Position numbers and translations under genes: made by a program. A stretch of DNA of 64,000 nt from Roseiarcus fermentans. Lineage in GTDB: Bacteria; Pseudomonadota; Alphaproteobacteria; Rhizobiales; Beijerinckiaceae. The stretch is taken from positions 120,950 through 184,949 of the forward strand of contig NZ_QNRK01000010.1 of NCBI RefSeq assembly GCF_003315135.1, in the 5' to 3' direction. The stretch's first letter is position 1. Each line of letters starts with the position of its first letter. Under the pieces are notes generated by a model. The model saw only the letters and a list, made by a program, of their open reading frames with translations, was not told the DNA's origin and made no database searches. Below are positions 32,540 through 42,200 of the stretch, in pieces.

Positions 32540-35014
32540 ATGACCAGTCTATCCAAAGGCGAATTGCGCGCGGAACTCAGCCGGCGCGCGTTCCTGCACT
32601 ACGGCGCCGCGCTCGGCGCGCTCGGCTTTGCCGCCCCGTCGCTGCTGGTGAGCGGCGCGCGGGCGGCGACCGCCCCCGACGGCGAAGTCCTGACCGGCTC
32701 CCACTGGGGCGCCTTCCGCGCCAAGGTCGAAGGCGGCCGCATGGTGTCGATCGCGCCCTGGGAAAAGGACCCCGCGCCGAGCCATCAATTGTCGGGCGTG
32801 CTGGATTCCGTCTATTCGCCGACCCGCATCAAGTTCCCGATGGTGCGGCGGGCCTACCTCGAAAAGGGCCCCGGCGCCGATCCCGAGAGCCGCGGAACGG
32901 GTGACTTCGTTCGCGTGTCCTGGGACCAGGCGATCGAGTTGGTCGCCAAGGAACTGACCCGCGTGGAAAAGACCTACGGTCCGGCGGCGACCTTCGCCGG
33001 CTCGTACGGCTGGAAGAGCCCGGGCCGGCTGCACAACTGCCAGAGCCTGCTCAGGCGGATGATGAACCTGAAAGGCAGCTTCGTGAACGCCTCGGGCGAC
33101 TATTCGACCGGCGCCGCGCAGATCATCCTCCCCCACGTCCTCGGCACGCTCGAAGTGTACGAGCAGCAGACCGTCTGGCCGGTGGTCGTCGACAAGACCG
33201 AATTGATGGTGTTCTGGGGCGCCGATCCGGTGCTGACCAACCAGATCAGCTGGGTCGTCGCCGACCACGGCGCCTATCCCGGCATGAAGGCGCTCAAGGA
33301 CAAGGGCACGAAGGTCATCTGCATCGATCCGGTCAGGACCGGCACGGCCGAATTCTTCGGCGCCGAGTGGATCGCGCCGCGCCCGCAGACCGACGTCGCG
33401 CTCATGCTCGGGATCGCGCACACCCTCGTCGCCGAGAAACTCTACGACGAGAAATTCCTCAAGACCTATACCACCGGCTTCGACAAGTTCCTGCCTTATC
33501 TGATGGGCGAGACCGACAAGACGCCCAAGACCGCCGAATGGGCGGCCGCCATCACCGACGTTCCGGCCGACACGATCAAGGATCTCGCCCATCGCTTCGC
33601 CAAGAACCGCACGATGCTGGCCGCGGGCTGGTCGCTGCAGCGGCAGCAATACGGCGAGCAGCGCCACTGGATGCTGGTGACGCTCGCCGCGATGCTCGGC
33701 CAGATCGGCCTGCCGGGCGGCGGCTTCGGCTTCTCGTATCACTACGCCAGCGGCGGCGCGCCGTCGGCCGACGCCCCGGTGCTGACCGGCATCACCGACG
33801 GCGGCAAGGCCAAGGAAGGCGCGGCGTGGCTGACGGAGAGCGGCGCGGCGTCGATCCCGGTGGCGCGGGTCGTCGACATGCTTCTGAACCCCGGCAAGGA
33901 GTTCGATTTCAACGGCGCGAAAGCCAAGTACCCCGACGTCAAGATGGCCTACTGGGTCGGCGGCAATCCGTTCGTCCATCATCAGGACCGCAACCGCATG
34001 GTGGCCGCCTGGAAGAAGCTCGACACCTTCGTCGTCCAGGACTTCCAGTGGACGCCGACCGCGCGTTTCGCCGACATCGTGCTGCCGGCGACGACGTCCT
34101 ATGAGCGCAACGACATCGAGAGCGTCGGCGACTACGCCGGCTCGGCGATCATCGCGATGAAGAAAGTGGTCGATCCGGTGTTCGAGAGTCGCAACGACTA
34201 CGACATCTTCGCCGCCATCGCCGGGAAGCTCGGCAAGGACAAGGCGTTCACCGAAGGCAAGTCGGAGATGGACTGGATCCAGTCGTTCTACGACGCGGCC
34301 CTCGTCCAGGCCAAGGCCAAGAATATCCCGATGCCGGAGTTCGACGCCTTCTGGAGTGGGACCGGCGTCGTCGAATTCCCCGTCACCTCGGGCAAGGACT
34401 TCGTGCGCTACGCCAAGTTCCGCGAAGACCCGCTGCTCGAGCCGCTCGGAACGCCCTCGGGCAGGATCGAGATCTACTCGAAGAACATCGAGAAGATGGG
34501 CTACGACGACTGCGGCCCGCATCCGAAGTGGTACGAACCGGCGGAACGCCTCGGCGGTCCGACCACCAAGTACAAGCTGCACATCGCCGCCAGCCATCCC
34601 AAGTCCCGCCTCCATTCGCAGCTTTGCGGCACCAAACTGCGCGAGACCTACGCCATCGCCGGTCACGAACCGTGCTGGATCAATCCCAAGGACGCGGCCG
34701 CGCGCGGCATCGGCGACGGCGACGTCGTGCGCGTGTTCAACGACCGCGGCCAGATTCTCGCCGGGGCCAAGGTGACGGACGCGATGCGTCCGGGCGTCAT
34801 CCGGGTCAACGAGGGCGGCTGGTACGATCCGCAGGAGCCCGGCAAGCCCGGAACCCTGTGCAAGTACGGCGACGTCAACAATCTGAGCATGGACGTCGGC
34901 ACCTCCCGGCTCGGCCAGGGCAATTGCGGCCATTCGATCGTCGGCGAGGTGGAGAAATACGCCGGCCCGGCCGTCACGGTCGACGTCTTCACGGCGCCGA
35001 AGCCGGCGGTCTGA
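32540..35014 (+). CDS. dorA: Periplasmic DMSO/TMAO reductase, molybdopterin catalytic subunit (DorA-like)
   Basis: An 824-residue bis-MGD enzyme reducing dimethyl sulfoxide or trimethylamine N-oxide as terminal acceptor. A Tat signal (SRRAFLHYG) ends near ARA at residue 42. Subtracting 42, Tyr156, Trp158 and Ser189 fall at mature positions 114, 116 and 147, the Tyr, Trp and Mo-ligating Ser of Rhodobacter DMSO reductase. Tyr114 is absent from E. coli TorA, so S-oxide reduction is favoured. There is no N-terminal Fe-S motif, as expected for this class. AAGGAG precedes ATG 32540. A stem-loop follows the gene. Confidence 0.95.
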   Translation: MTSLSKGELRAELSRRAFLHYGAALGALGFAAPSLLVSGARAATAPDGEVLTGSHWGAFRAKVEGGRMVSIAPWEKDPAPSHQLSGVLDSVYSPTRIKFPMVRRAYLEKGPGADPESRGTGDFVRVSWDQAIELVAKELTRVEKTYGPAATFAGSYGWKSPGRLHNCQSLLRRMMNLKGSFVNASGDYSTGAAQIILPHVLGTLEVYEQQTVWPVVVDKTELMVFWGADPVLTNQISWVVADHGAYPGMKALKDKGTKVICIDPVRTGTAEFFGAEWIAPRPQTDVALMLGIAHTLVAEKLYDEKFLKTYTTGFDKFLPYLMGETDKTPKTAEWAAAITDVPADTIKDLAHRFAKNRTMLAAGWSLQRQQYGEQRHWMLVTLAAMLGQIGLPGGGFGFSYHYASGGAPSADAPVLTGITDGGKAKEGAAWLTESGAASIPVARVVDMLLNPGKEFDFNGAKAKYPDVKMAYWVGGNPFVHHQDRNRMVAAWKKLDTFVVQDFQWTPTARFADIVLPATTSYERNDIESVGDYAGSAIIAMKKVVDPVFESRNDYDIFAAIAGKLGKDKAFTEGKSEMDWIQSFYDAALVQAKAKNIPMPEFDAFWSGTGVVEFPVTSGKDFVRYAKFREDPLLEPLGTPSGRIEIYSKNIEKMGYDDCGPHPKWYEPAERLGGPTTKYKLHIAASHPKSRLHSQLCGTKLRETYAIAGHEPCWINPKDAAARGIGDGDVVRVFNDRGQILAGAKVTDAMRPGVIRVNEGGWYDPQEPGKPGTLCKYGDVNNLSMDVGTSRLGQGNCGHSIVGEVEKYAGPAVTVDVFTAPKPAV

Positions 35015-35057
35015 CCGAAACCCGTCCCAGAGCCCGGGCGCAGCGTCCGGCGCTCCG

Positions 35058-35083
35058 GCCGGGAGGGAGTTCTCCCTCCCGGC
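35058..35083. terminator. Stem-loop after dorA
   Basis: GCCGGGAGGGAG and its complement form a 12-base-pair hairpin around two T residues (in practice an 11-bp stem with a 4-base loop), 44 bases after the dorA stop. No T tract follows; some read-through into mobB is possible. Confidence 0.6.
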
Positions 35084-35104
35084 GCCCTCACAGGGAGCCT
35101 CGCC

Positions 35105-35617
35105 ATGCGAATGATCGGACTCGTTGGGCGCAGCGGATCGGGCAAGACCACCCTGATCGCGGCGCTGCTGCCGGCCTTGCGGGCGCGCGGACTGACGGTC
35201 TCGACAATCAAGCACGCCCACCACGGCTTCGACCTCGATCGGCCCGGCAAGGACTCGTTCGTCCACCGCGAGGCGGGCGCGCAGGAGGTGATGCTCGTGT
35301 CCGATTCGCGCTGGGCGCTCATGCACGAGCTCGGCGCCGCCGCGCCGCCGCCGCTCGAGGCGCTCGTCGCGCGGCTCGCGCCCGTCGATCTCGTTCTGAT
35401 CGAGGGGTTCCACACCCATCGTCACGCGGCGATCGAGGTCCACCGTCCGAGCGAGGGCCACGCCCTGATGTGGCGGGAAGGGTCCGACATCGTCGCCGTG
35501 GCCAGCGACGGGGCGCTCCCGCCCCTGGCCGTTCCCGTCCTCGACCTGAACCACACGCAGGCGATCGCCGACTTCGTGCTGGCGGAGGCTGAAACCTATG
35601 TTCCTCCCAGGACTTGA
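35105..35617 (+). CDS. mobB: Molybdopterin-guanine dinucleotide biosynthesis adaptor MobB
   Basis: A 170-residue GTP-binding protein that assists MobA in making the MGD form of the cofactor needed by DorA. The Walker A loop is [10 protein letters not shown] at residues 8-17, followed by [29 protein letters not shown], and the Walker-B-like [11 protein letters not shown]. It begins 22 bases after the hairpin that follows dorA and overlaps moaA by 20 bases, so it links the reductase to cofactor synthesis. Confidence 0.93.
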   Translation: MRMIGLVGRSGSGKTTLIAALLPALRARGLTVSTIKHAHHGFDLDRPGKDSFVHREAGAQEVMLVSDSRWALMHELGAAAPPPLEALVARLAPVDLVLIEGFHTHRHAAIEVHRPSEGHALMWREGSDIVAVASDGALPPLAVPVLDLNHTQAIADFVLAEAETYVPPRT

Positions 35618-36650
35618 CGCCCCGCGCGGAAGCGCCGGAGCGGCGCCCGTCGCGCAGCGGATGGTCGATTCCTTCGGCCGCGCGATCTCGTACCTTCGGC
35701 TCTCGGTGACCGACCGGTGCGACTGCCGCTGCGTCTATTGCATGCCCGAGCGCATGAGCTTCCTGCCCAGGCGCGACCTCTTGTCGCTGGAGGAGCTCGA
35801 CCGGCTGTGCTCCGCCTTCGTGGAGCTCGGCGTGCGCAAGATCCGGCTGACCGGCGGCGAGCCGCTCGTGCGGCGCGACGTCATGACGCTCGTCCGGTCG
35901 CTGTCGCGCCATCTCGCGCGCGGCGCGCTCGACGAACTGACGCTGACCACCAACGGCTCCCAGCTCTCCCGCTTCGCAGCCGATCTCGCGGCGAGCGGCG
36001 TCAAGCGGATCAATGTTTCGCTCGATACGCTGGATCCGGAGACATTCCGGACGATCTCGCGCCGGGGCGACCTCGCCAAAGTGCTGGCCGGGCTGGACGC
36101 GGCGGACCGGGCGGGGCTCAGGATCAAGATCAATACGGTCGCCCTCAGGGGCGTCAACGAAGGCGAGGCGCCGGCGCTGGTGGAATGGGCGCACGGGCGC
36201 GGCTACGACCTGACCTTCATCGAGGTCATGCCGCTCGGCGGGGCGCAACGGGAGCGGCAGGATCAGCACATTCCCCTGACGCAGCTGCGCGCATCGCTCG
36301 CCGAGCGGTTCACGCTCACGCCCTCGACCCACCGGAGCGGCGGTCCGGCGCGCTATTGCGACGTCGAGGAGACCGGCGGACGCGTCGGGTTCATCACGCC
36401 GCTCACCCATAGTTTCTGCGACGCGTGCAATCGCGTCCGCGTCACCTGCTCGGGCAAACTCTACCTGTGCCTCGGACGCGAGGACGGCGTCGACCTTCGC
36501 GAGCCGCTGCGCAGGTCGCCGCGCCAGGACCTGCTGACCGACACGCTGCAGGCGGCGATCGCGCGCAAGCCCGCGGGACACGACTTCGTCGCCGTTCGGC
36601 GCGGCGGCCTCTCGTCGACCGAGCGCGGGATGAGCGTCACCGGCGGGTGA
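35598..36650 (+). CDS. moaA: GTP 3',8-cyclase MoaA
   Basis: A 350-residue radical SAM enzyme catalysing the first step of molybdopterin synthesis. The N-terminal 4Fe-4S site is CDCRCVYC (Cys41, Cys45, Cys48), followed by the SAM-binding GGEP in [13 protein letters not shown]. The C-terminal cluster site is [19 protein letters not shown]. The protein ends in the GTP-binding double glycine (SVTGG). ATG 35598 gives the normal length; an ATG at 35661 would remove 21 non-conserved residues. Co-location with dorA and mobB suggests these cofactor genes serve the DMSO reductase locally. Confidence 0.95.
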   Translation: MFLPGLDAPRGSAGAAPVAQRMVDSFGRAISYLRLSVTDRCDCRCVYCMPERMSFLPRRDLLSLEELDRLCSAFVELGVRKIRLTGGEPLVRRDVMTLVRSLSRHLARGALDELTLTTNGSQLSRFAADLAASGVKRINVSLDTLDPETFRTISRRGDLAKVLAGLDAADRAGLRIKINTVALRGVNEGEAPALVEWAHGRGYDLTFIEVMPLGGAQRERQDQHIPLTQLRASLAERFTLTPSTHRSGGPARYCDVEETGGRVGFITPLTHSFCDACNRVRVTCSGKLYLCLGREDGVDLREPLRRSPRQDLLTDTLQAAIARKPAGHDFVAVRRGGLSSTERGMSVTGG

Positions 36651-36803
36651 GCGCGCCCGCTCGTGGACAGGGCGTCGCGGCTCGCGACGGTCGCTTGCGG
36701 CGGCCTCGCTGCCGGCGAGCGGCTGGGAGGAGGCGTCGTTCAGGCGGACTGTGCGCCCTCGGGCCGGGCTCGTCCCGCCCGCCGCCGACGAGCGGCCAAA
36801 CCC

Positions 36804-37901
36804 TCACCTGCCAAGATGCGCGTCGAAAAACGCCGCGATGTCGGCAAAAGCTTCGCGCGATTCCGGGACCGAGGGGCCGGCGAGAAACTGGGCGTGGCTC
36901 TCGCCTTCGTAGACCTCGAGGTCGGCGACGGCGCCCGCGCGCTTGAGCGCGCGATGGGCCCGCACGGTGTTGGACAGGAACAGGTCGCGCGTGCCGGTCG
37001 TCAGGATGGTCGGCGGGAATTTCGAAAAGTCGCCGTAGATCGGCGAGAGATAGGGATTGCGGAAACTCTCGCCGCCGGCGTAGAGGCGCGCCATGCCCTC
37101 GAGCATGCCGCCGTAGGCGACGAGGACGTTGTCGAGCCAGGCGTTGGCGGCGTAGCTGTCGCCGGCGCTGGACAGATCCGACCACGGCGTGCCGGCGGCG
37201 AGCGCGCCCGGCAGCGGCAGGCCCTCGTCCTTCAGGCGCAAGATCGTCGCGAGCGCGAGCCCGCCGCCGGCCGACGATCCGATCAGCGCGACGTTTTCCG
37301 GCTTCGTCGTCTTCACCACCTCCTTCCACACCGCGACCGCGTCGTCGAGGGCGGCGGGGAAGGGGAAGTCGGGCGGCATGCGGTAATCGACCGCCAGCAC
37401 CCGGAAGCCGCCGAAGCCGGCCATCATCACCCCCTCGCCGGTCCCCGCTTCGCCGGGATAGAAGACGTAGCCGCCGCCGTGCAGGGCGACGACCAGCCGG
37501 TTGCGGTTCTTCTCGGGGATCGTCATCGGCGTCACGAGATAGGCCTTCACCCCGGCGACGACGGTCGGCTCGACCGTCACGCCGAGTTCCCGCTTCAGCC
37601 TGTCGAGGTTGACCATCGCCGTCCTGTTCGCCGCTGCCACCGCCGCCTTCCATTCGTCCCCGGTCTTCGGCGCGTCGGCGACATTGCCGAAAGGCGCGGC
37701 GATGAGGCGCTGGAGCTGCGGGCTGACGTCGTCGGGGACCGGAATTGTCTGTCCCGGCGTCGTTCGCGGGCCATAGGTCGCATTGGCCGCGGCTTCCGCC
37801 GCGGCGGTCTCGGAGAAAGTCGGCTGATCGGCGCGCGCGGGCGCGGGCGCGAGCGCCGCGAGCGCGAGGCAGGCGAGGATGAGCGCGTTCGTCGGACGCA
37901 T
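36804..37901 (-). CDS. Secreted alpha/beta hydrolase, HSL-type esterase
   Basis: A 365-residue exported esterase or lipase-like enzyme. A signal peptide covers residues 1-24 (ending ARA). The oxyanion-hole motif HGGGYVFYPG and the nucleophile elbow GSSAGGG place it in the hormone-sensitive lipase family. The acid is probably the Asp in TTGTRDLFL, and the His lies in GESHAQFL. ATG 37901 gives the clean signal peptide. Its substrate is unknown. It converges on moaA. Confidence 0.87.
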   Translation of the reverse strand: MRPTNALILACLALAALAPAPARADQPTFSETAAAEAAANATYGPRTTPGQTIPVPDDVSPQLQRLIAAPFGNVADAPKTGDEWKAAVAAANRTAMVNLDRLKRELGVTVEPTVVAGVKAYLVTPMTIPEKNRNRLVVALHGGGYVFYPGEAGTGEGVMMAGFGGFRVLAVDYRMPPDFPFPAALDDAVAVWKEVVKTTKPENVALIGSSAGGGLALATILRLKDEGLPLPGALAAGTPWSDLSSAGDSYAANAWLDNVLVAYGGMLEGMARLYAGGESFRNPYLSPIYGDFSKFPPTILTTGTRDLFLSNTVRAHRALKRAGAVADLEVYEGESHAQFLAGPSVPESREAFADIAAFFDAHLGR

Positions 37902-38281
37902 GCCTTGTCTCCCGAGGCTTCGTGACCCTTGCGGCGCGACTCTAGCCCCGCTTTCCACGCGCCGGCCAGGGGTCGAAGACGCCCTGTCTGCGGTCTTGCG
38001 ACGCCCGGCCGTCGGCGAAGCTCCGTTCCCCGACGTCGTGAGGCGGCTCGGCTGGGGCGGACGAATACGCTGTTCCGCTCGACCGCCGTTTCCTGGATAA
38101 TGGTCGCGGGCGGCGGCTGGTCTTCGCGGTCATCGCCCGGAGGAAGGACGCCGATGCGCATCGTTGGCAAACCGCTGTCCCGCAGCGCTTGCGGCCCCCC
38201 CGCCATGCCCGTCCGGCGCGCTGCGTCGGCGCAGGGCCTCGACCTTGCGCCGACCCCGCGCGCCGCCCACGAGCGGATCGC
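37902..38281. other. Divergent region between the esterase and the signalling operon
   Basis: About 380 bases without a supported gene. Promoters for both divergent genes should lie here; no clear elements were recognised. Confidence 0.4.
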
Positions 38282-39250
38282 ATGAGACGAAGGACCTTCA
38301 TCGCCGCGCTCGCCGCCGCCGCCTGGCCCCTCGCCGCGCGCGCCGGGCAGCGCATGCCGCGCATCGGTTATCTCGCTCCGCCGTCGGCGGAGGCCGACAG
38401 GAAGGGGCTCGAAGCGTTCATGGCCGGGCTCGCCGAGCTCGGCTATGTCCCCGGCAAGACGGTCGTTCTCGAGGCTCGCTTCGCCGATGGCGACGAAGCC
38501 CGGCTCGCGGCGGCGGCGAGGGAACTCGTCGAGATCGACGTCGACGTCATCGTGACCGGCGGCCAGGGAGTCCTCGCGGCTTACACGGCGACCAAGACCA
38601 TTCCCATCGTCTCGGCGGTGACGCTCGACCTCGTCGCGCAGGGCATCGCGGCCAGTCTCGGCCATCCCGGCGGCAACGTCACCGGGGAGACCTTCTTTGC
38701 TCCGGAGCTCAGCGTGAAGCAGGTCGAGCTCCTCAAGCAGGTGAAGCCCGTGATCACGCGCGTGGGCCTGCTCGTCCCCGAGCACAATCCTTTCGACGCC
38801 TTCACCGCGGCGGCGGTCGCTCGGGTCAAGACGCTCGGCGTCGCGCTCGAGCCGATCGAACTCGGCGACCCACGCGATTGCGATCGGGCGCTTTCCGCCG
38901 CGCCCGGCGCATCGATCGACGGCCTCGTCGTCGTCGATTCGCCCCAGTTCGTCGTCGGGGACGGGCCGGCGCTGATTGCCGCCGCCGCCATGCGTCGCCG
39001 CCTCCCCGCCGTGGGCGGGCCGACCCTCGCGGCGAGCGGCGGGCTCCTCGGCTACGGCGTCGACTTCGCGCCCATGTTCCGGCGCGCCGCCGCCTTCGTC
39101 GACAAGATCCTGAAGGGAACGAAGCCCGGCGACATCCCGATCGAGCAGGCGACGACGTTCGTCACGATCGTCAATATGAAGACCGCCCGGACGCTCGGTC
39201 TCGACTTCCCTCCGGCCGTGCTCGCCGCCGCCGACGCGGTGATCGAGTGA
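38282..39250 (+). CDS. Periplasmic substrate-binding protein, ABC_sub_bind family
   Basis: A 322-residue exported protein. The signal (MRRRTFIAALAAAAWPLAAR) carries three arginines and may be Tat- or Sec-type. The mature part shows the family's two-lobed fold: RIGYLAPPSAEADRKGLEAF, LGYVPGKTVVLEARFADGD, DVIVTGGQGVLAAYTATKTI and LGHPGGNVTG. No permease or ATPase follows. Its stop overlaps the GTG start of the histidine kinase gene (GTGA), so it is probably the periplasmic ligand sensor for that kinase rather than a transport component (inference). Confidence 0.85.
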   Translation: MRRRTFIAALAAAAWPLAARAGQRMPRIGYLAPPSAEADRKGLEAFMAGLAELGYVPGKTVVLEARFADGDEARLAAAARELVEIDVDVIVTGGQGVLAAYTATKTIPIVSAVTLDLVAQGIAASLGHPGGNVTGETFFAPELSVKQVELLKQVKPVITRVGLLVPEHNPFDAFTAAAVARVKTLGVALEPIELGDPRDCDRALSAAPGASIDGLVVVDSPQFVVGDGPALIAAAAMRRRLPAVGGPTLAASGGLLGYGVDFAPMFRRAAAFVDKILKGTKPGDIPIEQATTFVTIVNMKTARTLGLDFPPAVLAAADAVIE

Positions 39251-42200
39251 CGCGGCGCACCCTCGAAGCGGCCCATGACCCTCCGGACGTGCGACTCGGG
39301 CGGCGCGCGTCGCTCGCGCGTCTGTCGCTCGCGGTCAAGCTCGCGCTCGCCCTGATCGGGCTCGTGGCGCTCGTGCTTGTCGTCAACGGCGCGATCGAAG
39401 CCTGGCTCGGCTACGAACAGACGAAGCGCGCCGCGCTCGAAGTGCAGAGCGAAAAGGCGCAGGCGGCCGCGGCCCGAGTCGAGGAGTTCCTCGGCGACAT
39501 CGAGGCCCAGCTCGGCTGGACGACCGGCGCCGAGTGGGGATACGGCAAGGCGGAGCAGCAGCGCTACGACTTGATCCGCCTTCTGCGCGAGGAGCCGGCG
39601 ATTGCTTCGCTCGCCTACATCGACGGACACGGCAAGGAACAGCTCGCCGTCTCGCGCCTCGACCTCGACTCGATCGCGAGCGGCAAGGACTATTCCAGCG
39701 ACCCGCGCTTCGTCCGCGCCGTCGCCGACAAGGTCTGGTTCGGCCCGGTCGAGTTCCGCGGCGGCTCGGAACCCCACATGGCGATCGCGATCGCCCATGT
39801 CGGCAAGACCCCGGGCGTGACCGTCGCCGACGTCAATCTCGAGGTGATCTGGGACGTCATTTCCGCGATTCGGGTCGGCGACAGGGGCTTCGCCTATGTC
39901 GTCGACGACAAGGGGCGTCTGATCGCCGACCCGGACCTGAGCCTCGTCCTGCGCGAAACCGATCTGTCCGGGCTGCCGCAGGTCCGGGCGGCGCTCGCCG
40001 CGCTCGGGTCGGGAAGGGTCGCCAACGACGCTGCGCCGCCCGGGGGCTCGGCTGAGATCGCCAGGGGACGCGACGGCGGCGACGTCCTCACCGCCTACGC
40101 GATCGCGTGGAAGCCGCGCTGGGTCGTGTTCGCGCAGCAGCCGCTCGGCGAAGCCTTCGCTCACGTCACGCAATCCCTTCTGCGGACGGCGGCGCTGCTG
40201 GGCCTCGGGCTTCTGCTCGCGCTCGTGAGCGGCGCCGCGCTCGCGCGGCGGATGACGGCGCCGATCCGCGCGCTGCAGAAGGGCGCCGAGCGACTCGGCG
40301 GGGGCGAGCTGGGGCAGCGCATCGACGTGCGCACCGGCGACGAGATCGAGGCGCTCGCCGGCAGCTTCAACCGCATGGCTGGCCGCCTCAGGGAAAGCTA
40401 CGAAACGCTCGAGGCCAGGGTCGAGGCGCGGACCCGCGACCTGAACGAAGCGCTCAGACGGCAGACCGCGACGAGCGACATTTTGCGGGCGATCGCTGCC
40501 TCGCCGAGCGACATGGGCCCCGCGCTCGCCATGCTCGCCGAAACGGTCTGCCGGCTCTGCCAGGCGCATGACTCCGTGATCATGCTGCGAGAGGGGGAGC
40601 GCCTGCGCATCCTGGCCCATCACGGTCCCGTTCCCCTGCCTCCGAACGCCGGCGGTCCGGTGAGCCGCGATTGGCCGCCGGGCCGCGCGGTCGTGGACGG
40701 AAACGCGCTCCAGGTCGTGGACCTCCTGGCCGAGGAGGCGGAATATCCGCGCGCCTTCGCCATGGCGGTCGAGGCGCAGCGCGCGGAAGGGGACGCAGCC
40801 GCGACGGGCCTCGCCTGGCGCTCCGTGCTCGTCATGCCCCTCATGCGCGACGGGAGCGCACTCGGCGTCATCGCACTCCGCCGCAAGGAGGTCTCCCGCT
40901 TTTCGGACGCACAAGCCGCGATGCTCGCGACCTTCGCCGATCAGGCGGCGATCGCCATCGAGAACGCGCGCCTGTTCGACGAAGTGCAGGCCAAGACCCT
41001 GGATCTCGAGGAGTCGCTGGCCCAGCAGACGGCGACCGCCGAGGTCCTCCAGTCGATCAGCCGCTCGGTCTTCGACCTCGACACGGTGCTCAGGACCCTG
41101 ATCGACACGGCGGTCGGGCTCTGCCGCGGCAGCCGCGGCACGATCTTCATCCGAAACGGCGACAGGATCGAGGCGCGCGCGTTCCACTCGAATGTTCCGC
41201 ACGGTCTGCGCGACTATATTCTCGCCCATCCGGTCCCGCTCGACGGCGGCGAGGCCATCGCCGCGACGATCCGCGATGGCAGGATCGTCCACTACCCCGA
41301 CCTCGTCAGCGACCCGTCGCTCGTGCCCGCCGGCGCGCGCGAGCAGGCCGCCTTCGGCGCGCTTCTGTGCGTCCCGCTGCTGCGCGAGGGCGAGGCGATC
41401 GGCTGCTTTGCCGTGCCGCGCAACGATCCGGTCGCCTTCACCGAGCGCGAGATCGATCTCGTCAGGACCTTCGCCGACCAGGCGGTGATCGCGATCGAGA
41501 ACGCGCGGCTGTTCGCCGAGGTGCAGGCCAAGACGCAAGACCTCGCCGAGGCGCTGCAAATGCAGACCGCGACCTCCGACGCGCTGAAGGTCATCAGCCG
41601 CTCGGCGTTCGATCTGCAGGCGGTGTTCAGCACGCTGGTTTCCTCCGCCGTCGCGCTCGGCGGCGCCCGGACGGGCGCCATCTGCGTCCGCGACGGCGAC
41701 GTCTTCCGCTACCGCGACGCGATCGGCGCCGGGCAGGCCAGCGCGCTCGCCGGCTATCTGAAAGACCACCCCGCGACGCCGGGGCGCTCGACCATCGCCG
41801 GCCGCGTGCTGCTGTCGGGCAAGGTCGAGCGCATTCCCGATTGTCTCGCCGACCCCGACTATGTCGTGCCGATGGGCGCGCTTGCGAGCAACGTGCGCTC
41901 GCTGCTTGGGGCGCCGCTGGTCGCCAAGGACCGGGTGGAGGGCGCCATCATCCTGACGCGCGACACGCCGGGACATTTCAGCGACCGCCAGGTCGAGATC
42001 GTCCAGACCTTCGCCGATCAGGCGGTCATTGCGCTGGAAAACGTCCGCCTGTTCGACGAAGTGCAGGCGCGGACGAAAGAACTCGCCGCCTCGCTCGACG
42101 ACTTGCGCAAGGCGCAGGACCGGCTGATCCAGACGGAGAAACTCGCCTCGCTCGGCCAGCTCACCGCCGGGATCGCCCACGAGATCAAGAACCCGCTGAA

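Noticed and set aside
32549..35554. About 1000-codon open frame on the minus strand opposite dorA and mobB
   Set aside because: The sequence is antisense to well-supported dorA and mobB and has low-complexity Arg/Gly/Val composition.
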